DNA of 64,000 nucleotides from Streptomyces albicerus (GTDB lineage Bacteria; Actinomycetota; Actinomycetes; Streptomycetales; Streptomycetaceae): positions 1 through 64,000 of the forward strand of contig NZ_VWMY01000046.1 in NCBI RefSeq assembly GCF_008905045.1, written 5' to 3'. The first letter of the stretch is position 1; each line of letters opens with the position of its first letter. This document shows positions 44,085-52,862 of this stretch, in pieces. The translations under genes and the position numbers were made by a program. Under the pieces are notes generated by a model that was not told the DNA's origin, ran no database searches, and worked only from the letters and a program-made list of their open reading frames with translations.

Positions 44085-45350
44085 ATGCACATGACCAGCA
44101 ACAGCACGCCCCCCACCTCGCTCGGAGTCCACTCGGAAGTCGGCCGGCTCCACAAGGTGCTCGTGTGCGCACCGGGCCTGGCGCACCGCAGGCTCACCCC
44201 GACCAACGCCGACGACCTCCTCTTCGACGACGTGATGTGGGTGGACAACGCACAGCGCGACCACGCCGACTTCGTCAGCAAACTCACCTCCCGCGGCGTC
44301 GAGGTCGTCGAACTGCACGACCTCCTCGCGCAGACCATGGCGGTGCCGGGGGCGAGGGACTGGCTGCTCGACCGCAAGATCGTGGCCAACGAGGTGGGCT
44401 TGGGCCTCGTCGACTCCACCCGCGCGTTCCTGGAGACCCTGGAGGCCCGCCCGCTCGCGGAGTTCCTGATCGGCGGCCTGGCCACCGCCGACCTCCCGGG
44501 CGACTTCCGGCCCGGCTACGTCGCCCTGGCCCGTGAGTCGACCGGCGTGCGCGAGTACCTGATGCCACCCCTGCCCAACACCCTCTACACCCGCGACACG
44601 ACCTGCTGGCTCTACGGCGGCCTGACGCTCAACCCCCTCTACTGGCCCGCCCGGCACGACGAGACCCTGCTGATGAAGGCCGTCTACCGCTTCCACCCCG
44701 ACTTCAAGGACGCCACCGTGTGGTGGGGGGACCCAGAACAGGACTGGGGCCAGGCTACGTTCGAGGGCGGCGACATCATGCCCATCGGCAACGGCGTCGT
44801 CCTCATGGGCATGAGCGAACGCACCTCGCGACAGGCCATCACCCAGGTCGCCGCAGCGCTGTTCGAGCAGGGCGCCGCCGAACACGTCGTCGTCGCGGGC
44901 ATGCCCAAGCTGCGCGCCGCGATGCATCTGGACACCGTGTTCACCTTCGCCGACCGGGACATCGTCACTCTCTACCCGCGCATCATGGACGCCGTCCATA
45001 CCTTCTCCCTGCGCCCCGGCAACGCGACTTTCCCCGTCGACATCACCGACGAGGGCGCCCGCCCGTTCACCGACGTCGTCGCCGGAGCGCTCGGGCTGCC
45101 CAAGCTCCAAGTGATCGAGACGGGCGGCGACGTGTACGCCTCCGAACGCCAGCAGTGGGACAGCGGCAACAACGCCGTCGCCCTCGAACCCGGCGTCGTG
45201 TTCACCTACGACCGGAACACTCAGACCAACGCCCTGCTCCGCAAGGCGGGTGTCGAGGTCATCGAGATCGTCGGCGCCGAACTCGGCCGCGGCCGCGGCG
45301 GCGGCCACTGCATGACCTGCCCCCTCATCCGCGAACCCATCACCTTCTGA
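44085..45350 (+). CDS. arcA: Arginine deiminase
   Basis: 421 residues; hydrolyses L-arginine to citrulline and ammonia. Motifs: GRLHKVLVCAPG at the N-terminus, PNTLYTRDTTCW, FEGGDIMPIGNG with the Asp/Glu pair, MHLDTVFTF with the catalytic His, and GGGHCMTCPL with the nucleophilic Cys (residue 409 from this start). All the catalytic residues are present. ATG at 44091, six bases later, has better spacing to GAGGA and may be the true start. No arcB (ornithine carbamoyltransferase) or arcC (carbamate kinase) is adjacent, so only the ammonia-producing first step is encoded here, perhaps for acid tolerance. Confidence 0.93.
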   Translation: MHMTSNSTPPTSLGVHSEVGRLHKVLVCAPGLAHRRLTPTNADDLLFDDVMWVDNAQRDHADFVSKLTSRGVEVVELHDLLAQTMAVPGARDWLLDRKIVANEVGLGLVDSTRAFLETLEARPLAEFLIGGLATADLPGDFRPGYVALARESTGVREYLMPPLPNTLYTRDTTCWLYGGLTLNPLYWPARHDETLLMKAVYRFHPDFKDATVWWGDPEQDWGQATFEGGDIMPIGNGVVLMGMSERTSRQAITQVAAALFEQGAAEHVVVAGMPKLRAAMHLDTVFTFADRDIVTLYPRIMDAVHTFSLRPGNATFPVDITDEGARPFTDVVAGALGLPKLQVIETGGDVYASERQQWDSGNNAVALEPGVVFTYDRNTQTNALLRKAGVEVIEIVGAELGRGRGGGHCMTCPLIREPITF

Positions 45351-45356
45351 CCGTTC

Positions 45357-47051
45357 CTAAACACTGAGCGGGAGTGAGTCCTGCTGCCAGGACTGCTGCT
45401 CGGTGGCGCTGCCCCGAACGGTGTTGGGCAGGCTGGTCCCCCGCGTTCGCTCCACCACCGGTGACACGCATCCGGTGCGTGGTCCGGGTGGGTGGGTGCG
45501 GGATTCCTCACGTCCTCGGGCCTCCGGTCCGGCCTGGGCGGTCCGATGCCCCGCATCATCACTCTGGTGATGCGGGGGCGGTGCCGTCCGTCGCCGGATG
45601 GGATGTCCGAGGGCGCGTCGCCCGACCGCGATGCTCGCCGCATGGTGCCGGGAAATCTTGCGGGTCGGGGTTGTCAGCGGTTTCTGCCAGTGCTGTGCGC
45701 CCCAGCGGGAGGTGTAGGCCGGGTCGACCGCGACGACTGCGATGTCCTGCTCGGCGGCCATCGACACCAGCCGGGCCTTGAGTTTCGCGGTGGGGAAGCG
45801 GGCGAGCAGGCGGCGGAAGCGTTTGTTGCGGCCGTGCTGCTCTCGGCTGGTGCCGTCGGTGAAGTCGAGGTCCTCGAGGGCGATCGCGGCGGCCCCGCAC
45901 CGTTGCGTGTAGTGCAGCAACCGGCTCAGCGCGTGCCGGAGCTGGGCGTCCCGGTGCTCCGCGCTGCCCGAGAGGTCGTAGAAGAAGCGCCGCGGTGCGC
46001 CGACCGGGTTGCCGTGCACGTCGAGGCGCCAGGCGGCGAGGTGGTCGTCGTTCATGTCCACCCCCACCACCCCGCGGGCCAGCGCCGCCCGAAGCGGCAG
46101 CACCGGAGCGGCGGCGCGCTGCCAGGACGCGGTCACATACCAGCGGCCGCACGTCACATCGTGGTGGATGCGGTAGGCCACCGCCCGGTTGGCGGTGATC
46201 CGGTCGCGCCACTCCTGCCCGCGATGCTGGAACCGCACGGTGGCGTCCAGCACGTACCGGCTGTGCGGCGCGTTCGCCAGGTGTGCCAGCGCGGCCGGAA
46301 GCCTGATCGAGACCTGTCCGGTGTCGGTAACGCGGATGGTCTCGTTGCCGAAGCGTTTGCCCGACTCCCCGTCGGCGGCGAGAAACATCCGCTCCGCCTG
46401 CCAGCGCTCCCGCCAGGCCTGCTCGCTCAGCCCCGCATCGTCCAGGTGGTGGCGGGTGTGCGCGAGCCGCTTGCCGCCCCGCACCACGTGCACCCGGCCC
46501 GCCGCCCAGTCCGCCTCCACCACTGCCAGCCGGTCCTTCAAAGCGTTCAGGCGGCGGGATTTGGCATGCCACTCGGCACGGGTGGCGTACCCCCTCGCCA
46601 GCCCTTCGCGCTTGTTTGCCTTGGCGCCCAGCGGCCGGGCCAGCCGCGCCTCGATCTGTGCGATCTGCCCGCGTAGCCAGGCCAGGTGGGCGGCCTGGCT
46701 GCGTCGGGCCAGCGCCCACTGGTCATGAACGGCCTTGGTGATACTGCCCGCCCAGCGCGCCGAGGAGCGCCCCGTCAACGCCCGTTTGCGCACCGCCCAC
46801 GAGGCCCCATCGTGCGTCAGGCCCTGCCGGGAGCGTTCTGCGAGATCACCGGCCGCCAGCGACCCCAGGAAGACTCCGGCCTCGGCCAGCAACGCCGCAT
46901 CTGTCTCCGACACCCGCAGTCGGTCCCGGATGGCCACCCCGGCGGGACCGGGCACCACGAACGACACCGCCAACTCGCGCAGCCCGCCCACCCGTTCACC
47001 CCCGCCTGGCCAAAAACCCCCGTCACGGCAGTCAACGAGTACCACAGGCAA
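45357..47051 (-). CDS. TnpB-like protein (IS200/IS605 accessory type), with an incomplete RuvC site
   Basis: 564 residues of the TnpB-related family frequent in Streptomyces: N-terminal wedge-like part, then GKRFGNETIRVTDTGQVSIR, and a RuvC-like core with VGVDMNDDHLAAW (first Asp) and AIALEDLDF (Glu). The third acidic residue normally found in DRDxNAA is not visible: the equivalent stretch reads SRHHAASIAVGRRALG. The Cys4 zinc finger is also missing (YTSRWGAQHW). No transposase tnpA or insertion sequence ends are seen nearby. The C-terminus ends WQQDSLPLSV, which I recall as conserved in relatives. TTG at 47051 is only the farthest start; GTG at 47045 is possible. It converges on arcA with six bases between the genes. 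Confidence 0.75.
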   Translation of the reverse strand: MPVVLVDCRDGGFWPGGGERVGGLRELAVSFVVPGPAGVAIRDRLRVSETDAALLAEAGVFLGSLAAGDLAERSRQGLTHDGASWAVRKRALTGRSSARWAGSITKAVHDQWALARRSQAAHLAWLRGQIAQIEARLARPLGAKANKREGLARGYATRAEWHAKSRRLNALKDRLAVVEADWAAGRVHVVRGGKRLAHTRHHLDDAGLSEQAWRERWQAERMFLAADGESGKRFGNETIRVTDTGQVSIRLPAALAHLANAPHSRYVLDATVRFQHRGQEWRDRITANRAVAYRIHHDVTCGRWYVTASWQRAAAPVLPLRAALARGVVGVDMNDDHLAAWRLDVHGNPVGAPRRFFYDLSGSAEHRDAQLRHALSRLLHYTQRCGAAAIALEDLDFTDGTSREQHGRNKRFRRLLARFPTAKLKARLVSMAAEQDIAVVAVDPAYTSRWGAQHWQKPLTTPTRKISRHHAASIAVGRRALGHPIRRRTAPPPHHQSDDAGHRTAQAGPEARGREESRTHPPGPRTGCVSPVVERTRGTSLPNTVRGSATEQQSWQQDSLPLSV

Positions 47052-47455
47052 AGGTCACCCATTCGACCCAAGAACTCTCGTTCCCGTCCCGCGGCGGGGC
47101 CTAGAGCACATCACACCCAGAGACGACCGGCCCCTACGACCAGACTGAAAACCAGCCCAACCCAGCGCTCACTCACGCTCACCAGGACTCACTAACGCTC
47201 GGCGCTTCGGCAATAGTCCACACCCCTCAGTGCTGGTCTCCCATCAGCCCCGAGTCGCATCCACCGGTCAGCGCGCACGGCCTGCGGCAGTTCCTGCTCG
47301 CGCGGGGTGTCTGCCTCACGCGCCAGGCCCTGCGCCGGTTGTGACCGGCCCCACCGGCGTTGCTGCCATACGAACGGCCCAAGCCAAATCGTGTACCGCC
47401 CGCATGGCGCCGACGATGAACAATATCGATCCGGCCAGGCGCGAAGGATGACAGG
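47052..47455. other. Intergenic region upstream of the TnpB-like and lipoprotein genes
   Basis: 404 bases with divergent promoters expected for the TnpB-like gene (left) and the lipoprotein (right). I see a short direct repeat of CTCAC (47170-47190) but no gene, terminal inverted repeat or tRNA. Third-position GC bias is absent in all frames, supporting noncoding status. Confidence 0.45.
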
Positions 47456-48070
47456 ATGCTGCGAGACCACCCCGGCCGCGGCCACCGAGCCGTCGTGGCA
47501 GCACTCGGCTGTGCTCTGTCCGCCGTCGCCCTCACCGGGTGCGGCGACACCGAGGACACCGGCTCCTCACCCGCACCGACAACGAGCAGCCCCAATACGG
47601 CATCGTTCTCCGGATTGCCGCCGTCGGCGCTGGCCTCCGAGGCGGCTTCCGCGATCGCCTCCGCTCATGCTTCGGCGTCGGCGGCGGCCTCCTCGGCAAG
47701 TGCCCGCGCCTCCGAGTTCGAGGCATCCGTCGAAGCCGAGGCCGCCCGCGCCAGTGCCGCTGCGGAGAAGGCGCTCAAGGATGTCCAGGGGCGCGGCAAC
47801 GCGGTGTCCGAGGTCGGCATGAAGGGCCTGCCCAGGAACGAGACCAGCGGGCTGCTCGCCGTGCTGGTCACGATCACCAACAAGACCGACGCCAGGGCCT
47901 CGTACGCCGTGCGGATCGATTTCGAGGACTCGTCCGGAAAGGCCGTCGAGACGAAATTCGTCGGCGCGGAGGACCTCGACCCGGGCGAGAAGCAACAACC
48001 CATCGCCTTCAGCCGGCAGCCTGCGGACGCACAGCTCACTCCCCGTCTCGCCAAGGCACAGCGGTACTGA
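47456..48070 (+). CDS. Secreted lipoprotein with Ala/Ser-rich stalk
   Basis: 204 residues: a basic N-terminus, a hydrophobic stretch VVAALGCALSAVALTG and lipobox LTGC with Cys29, so it is a lipid-anchored exported protein. Residues 60-115 are an Ala/Ser/Glu helical stalk; the C-terminal 80 residues form a beta-sandwich like domain (LLAVLVTITNKTDARASYAV) similar to FxLYD-type domains. Function unknown. ATG at 47456 with GAAGGA upstream. Located before the universal stress protein gene with 32 bases between. Confidence 0.72.
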   Translation: MLRDHPGRGHRAVVAALGCALSAVALTGCGDTEDTGSSPAPTTSSPNTASFSGLPPSALASEAASAIASAHASASAAASSASARASEFEASVEAEAARASAAAEKALKDVQGRGNAVSEVGMKGLPRNETSGLLAVLVTITNKTDARASYAVRIDFEDSSGKAVETKFVGAEDLDPGEKQQPIAFSRQPADAQLTPRLAKAQRY

Positions 48071-48102
48071 CGTCGCGGGTGGAATCGAGCCATGGAGAAA
48101 CG

Positions 48103-48927
48103 ATGGGCAACCTGGTGGTTGTGGGAGCGGACGGCTCGTCGTCGAGTCTCGCCGCGGTGGAGACGGCCGCCAGGGAGGCCCGGCGCCGTCGCGCAGCACT
48201 GCGCGTGGTGTGCGCCCTCAACTGGCCGGTCAGACCCATGTACGCGCCGCTGGACACCACACCGCTCAGTCGCCTGGTCAGTGAGGCCGCGGACCGTGCG
48301 CGGAGCGTGGCCCCGGAGGTGACAGTCACCGAGGCCATGGTGCCCGGCGACACGGTGTCGGTGCTGGAGGCCGAGTCCCGGGCGGCGGACCTGCTGGTCG
48401 TGGGTGCCCGTGGGGACGGAGGCTTCATCGGCATGCTGCTGGGATCGACGGCGGCGTCCCTGACGGCGCACAGTCGGTGCCCGGTGATGGTGGCCCGCGA
48501 GGAGTCGGTCGACACCGGTCCGATCGTGCTGTGTGTCGACGGCTCCCCCGCCGGTGAGACGGCGGTCGAGTTCGCCTTTGCCGAGGCGGCGCTGCGCGGA
48601 GCCGAGATCGCCGCCGTGCACGTATGGCTGCCGGATCACGCGCCGGCCGGTACCGGTGTCGAGAGCCCGGAGCGGCTGCTGGCCCAGGCCCTCGCCGGGC
48701 ACGCGGAGAAGCATCCAGATGTCACGGTCAGGCGCGAGGTGGCGAGTGGCGAAGCCCGGGAGGTGCTGATCGAGAGAAGCAGGACCGCCCAACTCGTGGT
48801 CGTCGGAGCTCGGGGGCGTGGCGGGTTCACCGGTCTGCTCCTGGGATCGGTGAGCCAGGCGCTGCTGCACCACGCGCACAGTTCCGTCGTCGTCGTCCGC
48901 GGCCGGACGGAATCAGACGTGTCGTGA
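48103..48927 (+). CDS. Universal stress protein, tandem Usp domains
   Basis: 274 residues with two Usp domains (about residues 1-140 and 145-270). ATP-binding motifs appear in both: GARGDGGFIGMLLGS and GARGRGGFTGLLLGS (G-x2-G-x9-GS). Such two-domain proteins bind ATP and help in hypoxia and stress survival in actinobacteria. ATG at 48103. Located with the DUF7144 membrane protein next to it, a frequent pair in Streptomyces stress clusters. Plausibly under a DosR-like system, but I see no such box with confidence. Confidence 0.9.
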   Translation: MGNLVVVGADGSSSSLAAVETAAREARRRRAALRVVCALNWPVRPMYAPLDTTPLSRLVSEAADRARSVAPEVTVTEAMVPGDTVSVLEAESRAADLLVVGARGDGGFIGMLLGSTAASLTAHSRCPVMVAREESVDTGPIVLCVDGSPAGETAVEFAFAEAALRGAEIAAVHVWLPDHAPAGTGVESPERLLAQALAGHAEKHPDVTVRREVASGEAREVLIERSRTAQLVVVGARGRGGFTGLLLGSVSQALLHHAHSSVVVVRGRTESDVS

Positions 48928-49003
48928 GAAAGCGCCGGTCACGCGCGTCCGCCACCCCTGTCGGTACGGGGACACGCTCAAGTCAACGAGTCGGAGGGAG
49001 CTC

Positions 49004-49195
49004 ATGGCTACGGCCGTGCTGCCGCCTCCGCGACACGTCTTCCCCGGGATGCCCCTGCGTGGCGCCCATCACCCGGACAGCCTGCTGCGGTCGCCGGGTG
49101 CAAGCGGCGGAGGAAGGCTGAGACCGTCCATACAACGCAGCCGCCCCCGACAAGGCGGTGCCCAGCGATTACCACACCGTGCGGAAGGGCCGTGA
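49004..49195 (+). CDS. Possible small protein, weakly supported
   Basis: A 63-codon frame starts ATG at 49004 directly after a strong GGAGGGAGC site, encoding MATAVLPPPRHVFPGMPLRG and a Gly/Arg-rich rest. The ribosome site is good but the protein has no recognisable fold. It lies in the 270-base spacer between the universal stress protein and the DUF7144 gene. Could be a leader peptide or chance. Confidence 0.3.
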   Translation: MATAVLPPPRHVFPGMPLRGAHHPDSLLRSPGASGGGRLRPSIQRSRPRQGGAQRLPHRAEGP

Positions 49196-49196
49196 C

Positions 49197-49613
49197 ATGG
49201 CGCAGACATCCGGCGGGGTCCGGCACCCCCAGAGCAGCGCACAACAACTGGGCGGGGGCCTCGCCCTCTTCGCCGGCTGGGCACTGGAGATGAGCGGGAC
49301 GCTCAGCATCCTTCTCGGCGTCGTCGGCGTCACCCGCGACACCATTTTCAGCTCACCTGACTACACCTACGAGTTCAATCTGACGGCCTGGGGCTGGATC
49401 CACATCGTCATCGGCATCGGGCTCGTCGCCGCCGGCCTGGGGGTACTGCTCGGCAAGAGCTGGGGCACGGGGGCCGGCGCGGCACTGGGCGCGGTCAGCC
49501 TGATCACCCAGTTCATGTTCATCCCCTTCTATCCCCTGTGGTCGATCAGCGTGATGACGCTCGACATCGTCGCCGTCTGGACATTGGCCAGGTCCATTGC
49601 GGTGGACGACTAG
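49197..49613 (+). CDS. DUF7144 family small membrane protein
   Basis: 138 residues with four hydrophobic helices (LALFAGWALEMSGTLSILLG, WGWIHIVIGIGLVAAGLGVLL, ALGAVSLITQFMFIPF, WSISVMTLDIVAVWTLA). This matches the small four-helix family found next to universal stress proteins and oxygen/redox genes in Streptomyces. Function unknown. ATG at 49197 is chosen because the longer frame from 49158 adds only a polar leader; GGAAGGG precedes it. A strong hairpin follows the stop. Confidence 0.8.
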   Translation: MAQTSGGVRHPQSSAQQLGGGLALFAGWALEMSGTLSILLGVVGVTRDTIFSSPDYTYEFNLTAWGWIHIVIGIGLVAAGLGVLLGKSWGTGAGAALGAVSLITQFMFIPFYPLWSISVMTLDIVAVWTLARSIAVDD

Positions 49614-49637
49614 TGCTGTGACCGCATCCGCGGCGGC

Positions 49638-49667
49638 GAAGGGCGTCCGCCCCAGCGGACGCCCTTC
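49638..49667. terminator. Bidirectional terminator between the DUF7144 and RNase H genes
   Basis: Perfect 13-bp stem, GAAGGGCGTCCGC at 49638-49650 and its reverse complement at 49655-49667, with a four-base loop. It lies between two convergent genes (ends at 49613 and 49704) and suits both. Confidence 0.85.
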
Positions 49668-49703
49668 CAGAGACTGATTTGATCACCTGGCGGCCATCAC
49701 AGC

Positions 49704-51077
49704 TCAGCGCAGCGCACCCGTGTCGTTGAGGAGCCGTACGCTCGCGTTGCCGTCGGCGTAGTACGCCACCGCCGAGAGCGAGGCCGCCGACAGCTCCATG
49801 CGGAACAGGGACTCCGGCGGGGCGCCCAGGGCCAGCCGCACCAGGGTCTTGATGGGCGTGACGTGGGAGACGAGCAGTACGGTGCGGCCGGGATGCGCCG
49901 CGAGCAGCTTGTCGCGGACCGCGGCCACGCGGCGGGCCACCGCCTCGAAACTCTCGCCACCGCCGGTCGGTTCGGCATCCGGCGAACTCAGCCACGCGTT
50001 CATGTCGTCCGGGTAGCGCTCCCGCACCTCGGCGAACGTCAGCCCCTCCCACGCCCCGAAGTCCGTCTCCCGCAGGCCGTCCTCGATCCGTACGTCGAGG
50101 CCGAGCCGCGCCGCGACGATCCCCGCGGTTTCGCGGCAGCGGGCGAGGGGGGAGGACACGATGTCCTGTACGGTCCCGCGCGCGGCGAGTGCCTCCGCGA
50201 CCCGCTCGGCCTGGTCGCGCCCCACGTCCGAGAGCGCCGGATCGCTGCCGCCGCTCCCCGAGAACCGTTTCTGGGGGGTCAGCGGGGTCTCACCGTGCCG
50301 CAGCAGTACGAAAGTTGCGGGTGCGCCGAGGTCGGGGGGTGCGGTCCGTCCGGCCGTCGGTGCCTCGGAGGCCACGTTCCGTGCGGCTCGTACGTCATCG
50401 GTGTCGGGGATGGTGACGGGAGTCGTCTGGCTGCGGGCCGTCCCTGGCTGGTCGCGCCCACCCGGCGGAGCCGCAAATGTCACAGCCCCGCGCCCCTTAC
50501 GGGGCGCTCCTGAGCCCGGCGCTGCCAGTGCGGCGCGTGCCTTCGCCGCACCCGCGGTCGCGTCCCCGGGCGGGCCCGACGGCTCGGGCGCGGTCGGCCT
50601 CGCAGTCGGCCTCGCGGCCCGCCCCGCGTCCAGGTCCGCCGTCGACTGCGACGGCGACCACTGCTCCCCCCGCTTGCCCGCGTCCATCGCCTCGTTGGCC
50701 AGGCGGTCCGCGTGCTGGTTCTCGCCGCGCGGGATCCACTCGTAGGTGACCCGGTCGGCGGGGAAGACGGAGCGGGCCTCGTCCGCCAGGGGCCGCATAC
50801 TGGGGTGTTTGATCTGCCAGCGGCCGGACATCTGCTCGACGACCAGCTTGGAGTCCATGCGGACTCGTACGGTGGCCGTCGGGTCCAGTTCGTGGGCCGC
50901 GCGGAGGCCCGCCACCAAACCCCGGTACTCGGCGACGTTGTTCGTCACGATGCCGAGGTACTCCGCCCGCTCGACCAGCGTCTCCCCCGTCGCGGCGTCG
51001 AGGACGACGGCGCCGTAGCCCGCGGGCCCCGGGTTGCCCCGGGAGCCCCCGTCGGCCTCGACGATCAACTCGCGCAA
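49704..51077 (-). CDS. Bifunctional RNase H / acid phosphatase (histidine phosphatase) protein
   Basis: 457 residues like mycobacterial Rv2228c. N-terminal RNase HI domain (residues 1-135): IVEADGGSRGNPGPAGYGAV (first Asp), NNVAEYRGL (Glu), RMDSKLVVEQ (Asp), HADRLANEAMD. A Pro/Ala/Thr-rich linker (about 150-255) leads to a histidine phosphatase domain with RHGETPLTPQKRF and LLVSHVTPIK. It cleaves RNA in RNA-DNA hybrids; the phosphatase part resembles CobC alpha-ribazole phosphatase, possibly for cobalamin. ATG at 51077. Part of a minus-strand operon nif3, zinc-ribbon, rnhA-cobC, conserved in Streptomyces. Confidence 0.93.
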   Translation of the reverse strand: MRELIVEADGGSRGNPGPAGYGAVVLDAATGETLVERAEYLGIVTNNVAEYRGLVAGLRAAHELDPTATVRVRMDSKLVVEQMSGRWQIKHPSMRPLADEARSVFPADRVTYEWIPRGENQHADRLANEAMDAGKRGEQWSPSQSTADLDAGRAARPTARPTAPEPSGPPGDATAGAAKARAALAAPGSGAPRKGRGAVTFAAPPGGRDQPGTARSQTTPVTIPDTDDVRAARNVASEAPTAGRTAPPDLGAPATFVLLRHGETPLTPQKRFSGSGGSDPALSDVGRDQAERVAEALAARGTVQDIVSSPLARCRETAGIVAARLGLDVRIEDGLRETDFGAWEGLTFAEVRERYPDDMNAWLSSPDAEPTGGGESFEAVARRVAAVRDKLLAAHPGRTVLLVSHVTPIKTLVRLALGAPPESLFRMELSAASLSAVAYYADGNASVRLLNDTGALR

Positions 51078-51173
51078 GCCGGAAGCTCCTTACTCCTTAC
51101 GACCCGGGGCCTTGGGCCTTGAATACAGACACAGACCCTTGGAGTCCCATGTACTTGGAGGCCCTTGGAGGCC

Positions 51174-51917
51174 CTACAGGCCGGACTCGGACGTGCGGAT
51201 CAGGATGCGGCGGCAGTTCTCGCAGCGCAGCACCGCGTCGGGCGCGGCCGCCTTCACGTCGTTCACCTCGGTGATGTTGAGCTCCAGGCGGCAGCCCTCG
51301 CAGCGGCGCTGGTAGAGCCGGGCCGCGCCGACGCCGCCCTGCTGCTCGCGGAGCTTGTCGTAGAGCCTGAGGAGGTCGGCGGGGACGGAGCCCGCGATGA
51401 CCTCGCGCTCCTTCGTCGCCGAGGCAGCCTCGCTGTCGAGGGACTCGTACGCGGCGTCCCGGCGGGCCGTCGCGTCGTCGATCTTCGACTGGACGGAGGA
51501 GACCCGCTCGGTCAGCTCGGCGACCCGCTCCTGCGCGGACTCGCGGCGCTCCATGATCTCCAGGACCACGTCCTCCAGGTCGCCCTGGCGCTTGGCCAGC
51601 GATGCGATCTCGCGCTGGAGGTTCTCCAGGTCCTTGGGGGACGTGACGGCGCCGGAGTCGAGGCGCTGCTGGTCGCGGGAGGCGCGCTGGCGCACCTGGT
51701 CGACGTCCTGCTCCGCCTTGGTCTGCTCGCGGGTGCAGTCGCTCTCCTCGGTCTGCGCGGCCACGAGCAGGTCGCGCAGCTGCGTGAGGTCCTTGGTCAG
51801 CGACTCGATCTCAGCATGCTCGGGCAGCGACCTCCGCTTGTGCGCGAGCTGCTGCAGGCGTGCGTCGAGGGCCTGGACGTCGAGAAGTCGGATCTGGTCG
51901 GCGGGCGCGGCGTTCAG
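51174..51917 (-). CDS. Zinc-ribbon and coiled-coil protein (DUF164 family)
   Basis: About 247 residues: a long coiled coil (residues 5-175) and a C-terminal C4 zinc ribbon, CEGC...CENC. Family members are linked to nucleic-acid handling, with a suggested mRNA or nuclease role, unproven. No ATG, GTG or TTG lies near the natural N-terminus LNAAPADQIRLLDVQALD; a CTG at 51917 overlaps the nif3 stop as CTGA with GGAG upstream, so I propose a CTG start. A GTG at 51953 is the alternative (adds 12 residues, inside nif3). It is translated with nif3 and before the RNase H gene. Confidence 0.85.
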   Translation of the reverse strand: MNAAPADQIRLLDVQALDARLQQLAHKRRSLPEHAEIESLTKDLTQLRDLLVAAQTEESDCTREQTKAEQDVDQVRQRASRDQQRLDSGAVTSPKDLENLQREIASLAKRQGDLEDVVLEIMERRESAQERVAELTERVSSVQSKIDDATARRDAAYESLDSEAASATKEREVIAGSVPADLLRLYDKLREQQGGVGAARLYQRRCEGCRLELNITEVNDVKAAAPDAVLRCENCRRILIRTSESGL

Positions 51918-52762
51918 TTGGGGGCTCCAGGTGAAGGGGAGTGGGATGTCCACGGGTCGGTGACCGTCTTCGAGACGTGGACCCGCAGGTCCCAGCCGTG
52001 ACGGTCGGAGATCTCGTCGAGCTGGGCGGCGGCCAGCTCGCACCAGGGCCACTCGGTGGCCCAGTGCGCCGCGTCGAGCAGCGCGAGGGGGCTGTGCGCG
52101 CGATCCGCAATGAACTCTGACGCCGGGTGGTGGCGCAGGTCCGCGGTGAGGAAGGCATCGACGCCGGCCGCGCGTACGTCGGCGAAGAGGCTGTCGCCCG
52201 AGCCGCCGCTGACCGCGACGGTCCGTACCAGCGCGTCGGGGTCGCCCGCGACGCGGATGCCCTGCGCGGTGGCGGGCAGCCGCTCCGCGGCGCGGGCGGC
52301 GAGCTCGCGGACGGTGAGCGGATGGTCCAGCTCGCAGACTCGGCCGAGGCCGCGGCGGCCTTCGGGGTCGGTGGGGTCCGGCACGAGGGGGCGTACGACG
52401 CGAACGTCCAGCGCGCCCGCGAGGGCGTCGCTCACGCCCGGGTCGGCGCGGTCGGCGTTCGTGTGGGCGACGTGCAGCGCGATGTCGTTCTTGATGAGGG
52501 TGTGCACCGCGCGACCCTTGAAGGTCGAGGCCGCGACCGTCGTCGTACCCCGCAGATAGAGCGGGTGGTGGGTGACCAACAGGTCGGCGTCCAGCTTCAC
52601 CGCCTCGTCCACGATCTCCTGGACCGGGTCGACGGCGAAGAGGACGCGGGAGACCTCCTGGTCGGGGTCTCCGCAGACCGTCCCGACCGCGTCCCAGTCC
52701 TCTGCCCTCTCGGGGGGCCAGAGGACGTCGAGCGCGGCGATGACTTCAGACAGACGGGGCAC
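51914..52762 (-). CDS. Nif3-like dinuclear metal centre protein
   Basis: About 282 residues of the Nif3/YqfO family: VPRLSEVIAALDVLWPPERA at the start, THHPLYLRG (metal-binding His pair near residue 70), HVAHTNADRADPGV and a later HHPASE and WATEWPWCE containing the rest of the metal site. Forms hexamers; the enzymatic role is uncertain (a GTP cyclohydrolase-like hydrolase is suggested in some). GTG at 52762 is preferred over ATG 52798, which adds 12 residues of no family match. The stop overlaps the CTG start of the zinc-ribbon gene. Confidence 0.88.
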   Translation of the reverse strand: MPRLSEVIAALDVLWPPERAEDWDAVGTVCGDPDQEVSRVLFAVDPVQEIVDEAVKLDADLLVTHHPLYLRGTTTVAASTFKGRAVHTLIKNDIALHVAHTNADRADPGVSDALAGALDVRVVRPLVPDPTDPEGRRGLGRVCELDHPLTVRELAARAAERLPATAQGIRVAGDPDALVRTVAVSGGSGDSLFADVRAAGVDAFLTADLRHHPASEFIADRAHSPLALLDAAHWATEWPWCELAAAQLDEISDRHGWDLRVHVSKTVTDPWTSHSPSPGAPN

Positions 52763-52862
52763 GAACAAAAGGCTACCCGCCTTATGTCCGTGCCCCACCA
52801 GTCGCGGGTTACTTGATCAGCTGTGACCGGGTGACCTTGCCCTGGCCTGCCGCTTTGCCGTT

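Noticed and set aside
45492..46676. A 394-codon plus-strand frame opposite the TnpB-like gene
   Set aside because: It lacks family motifs and a ribosome site, and the opposite strand encodes recognisable TnpB features.
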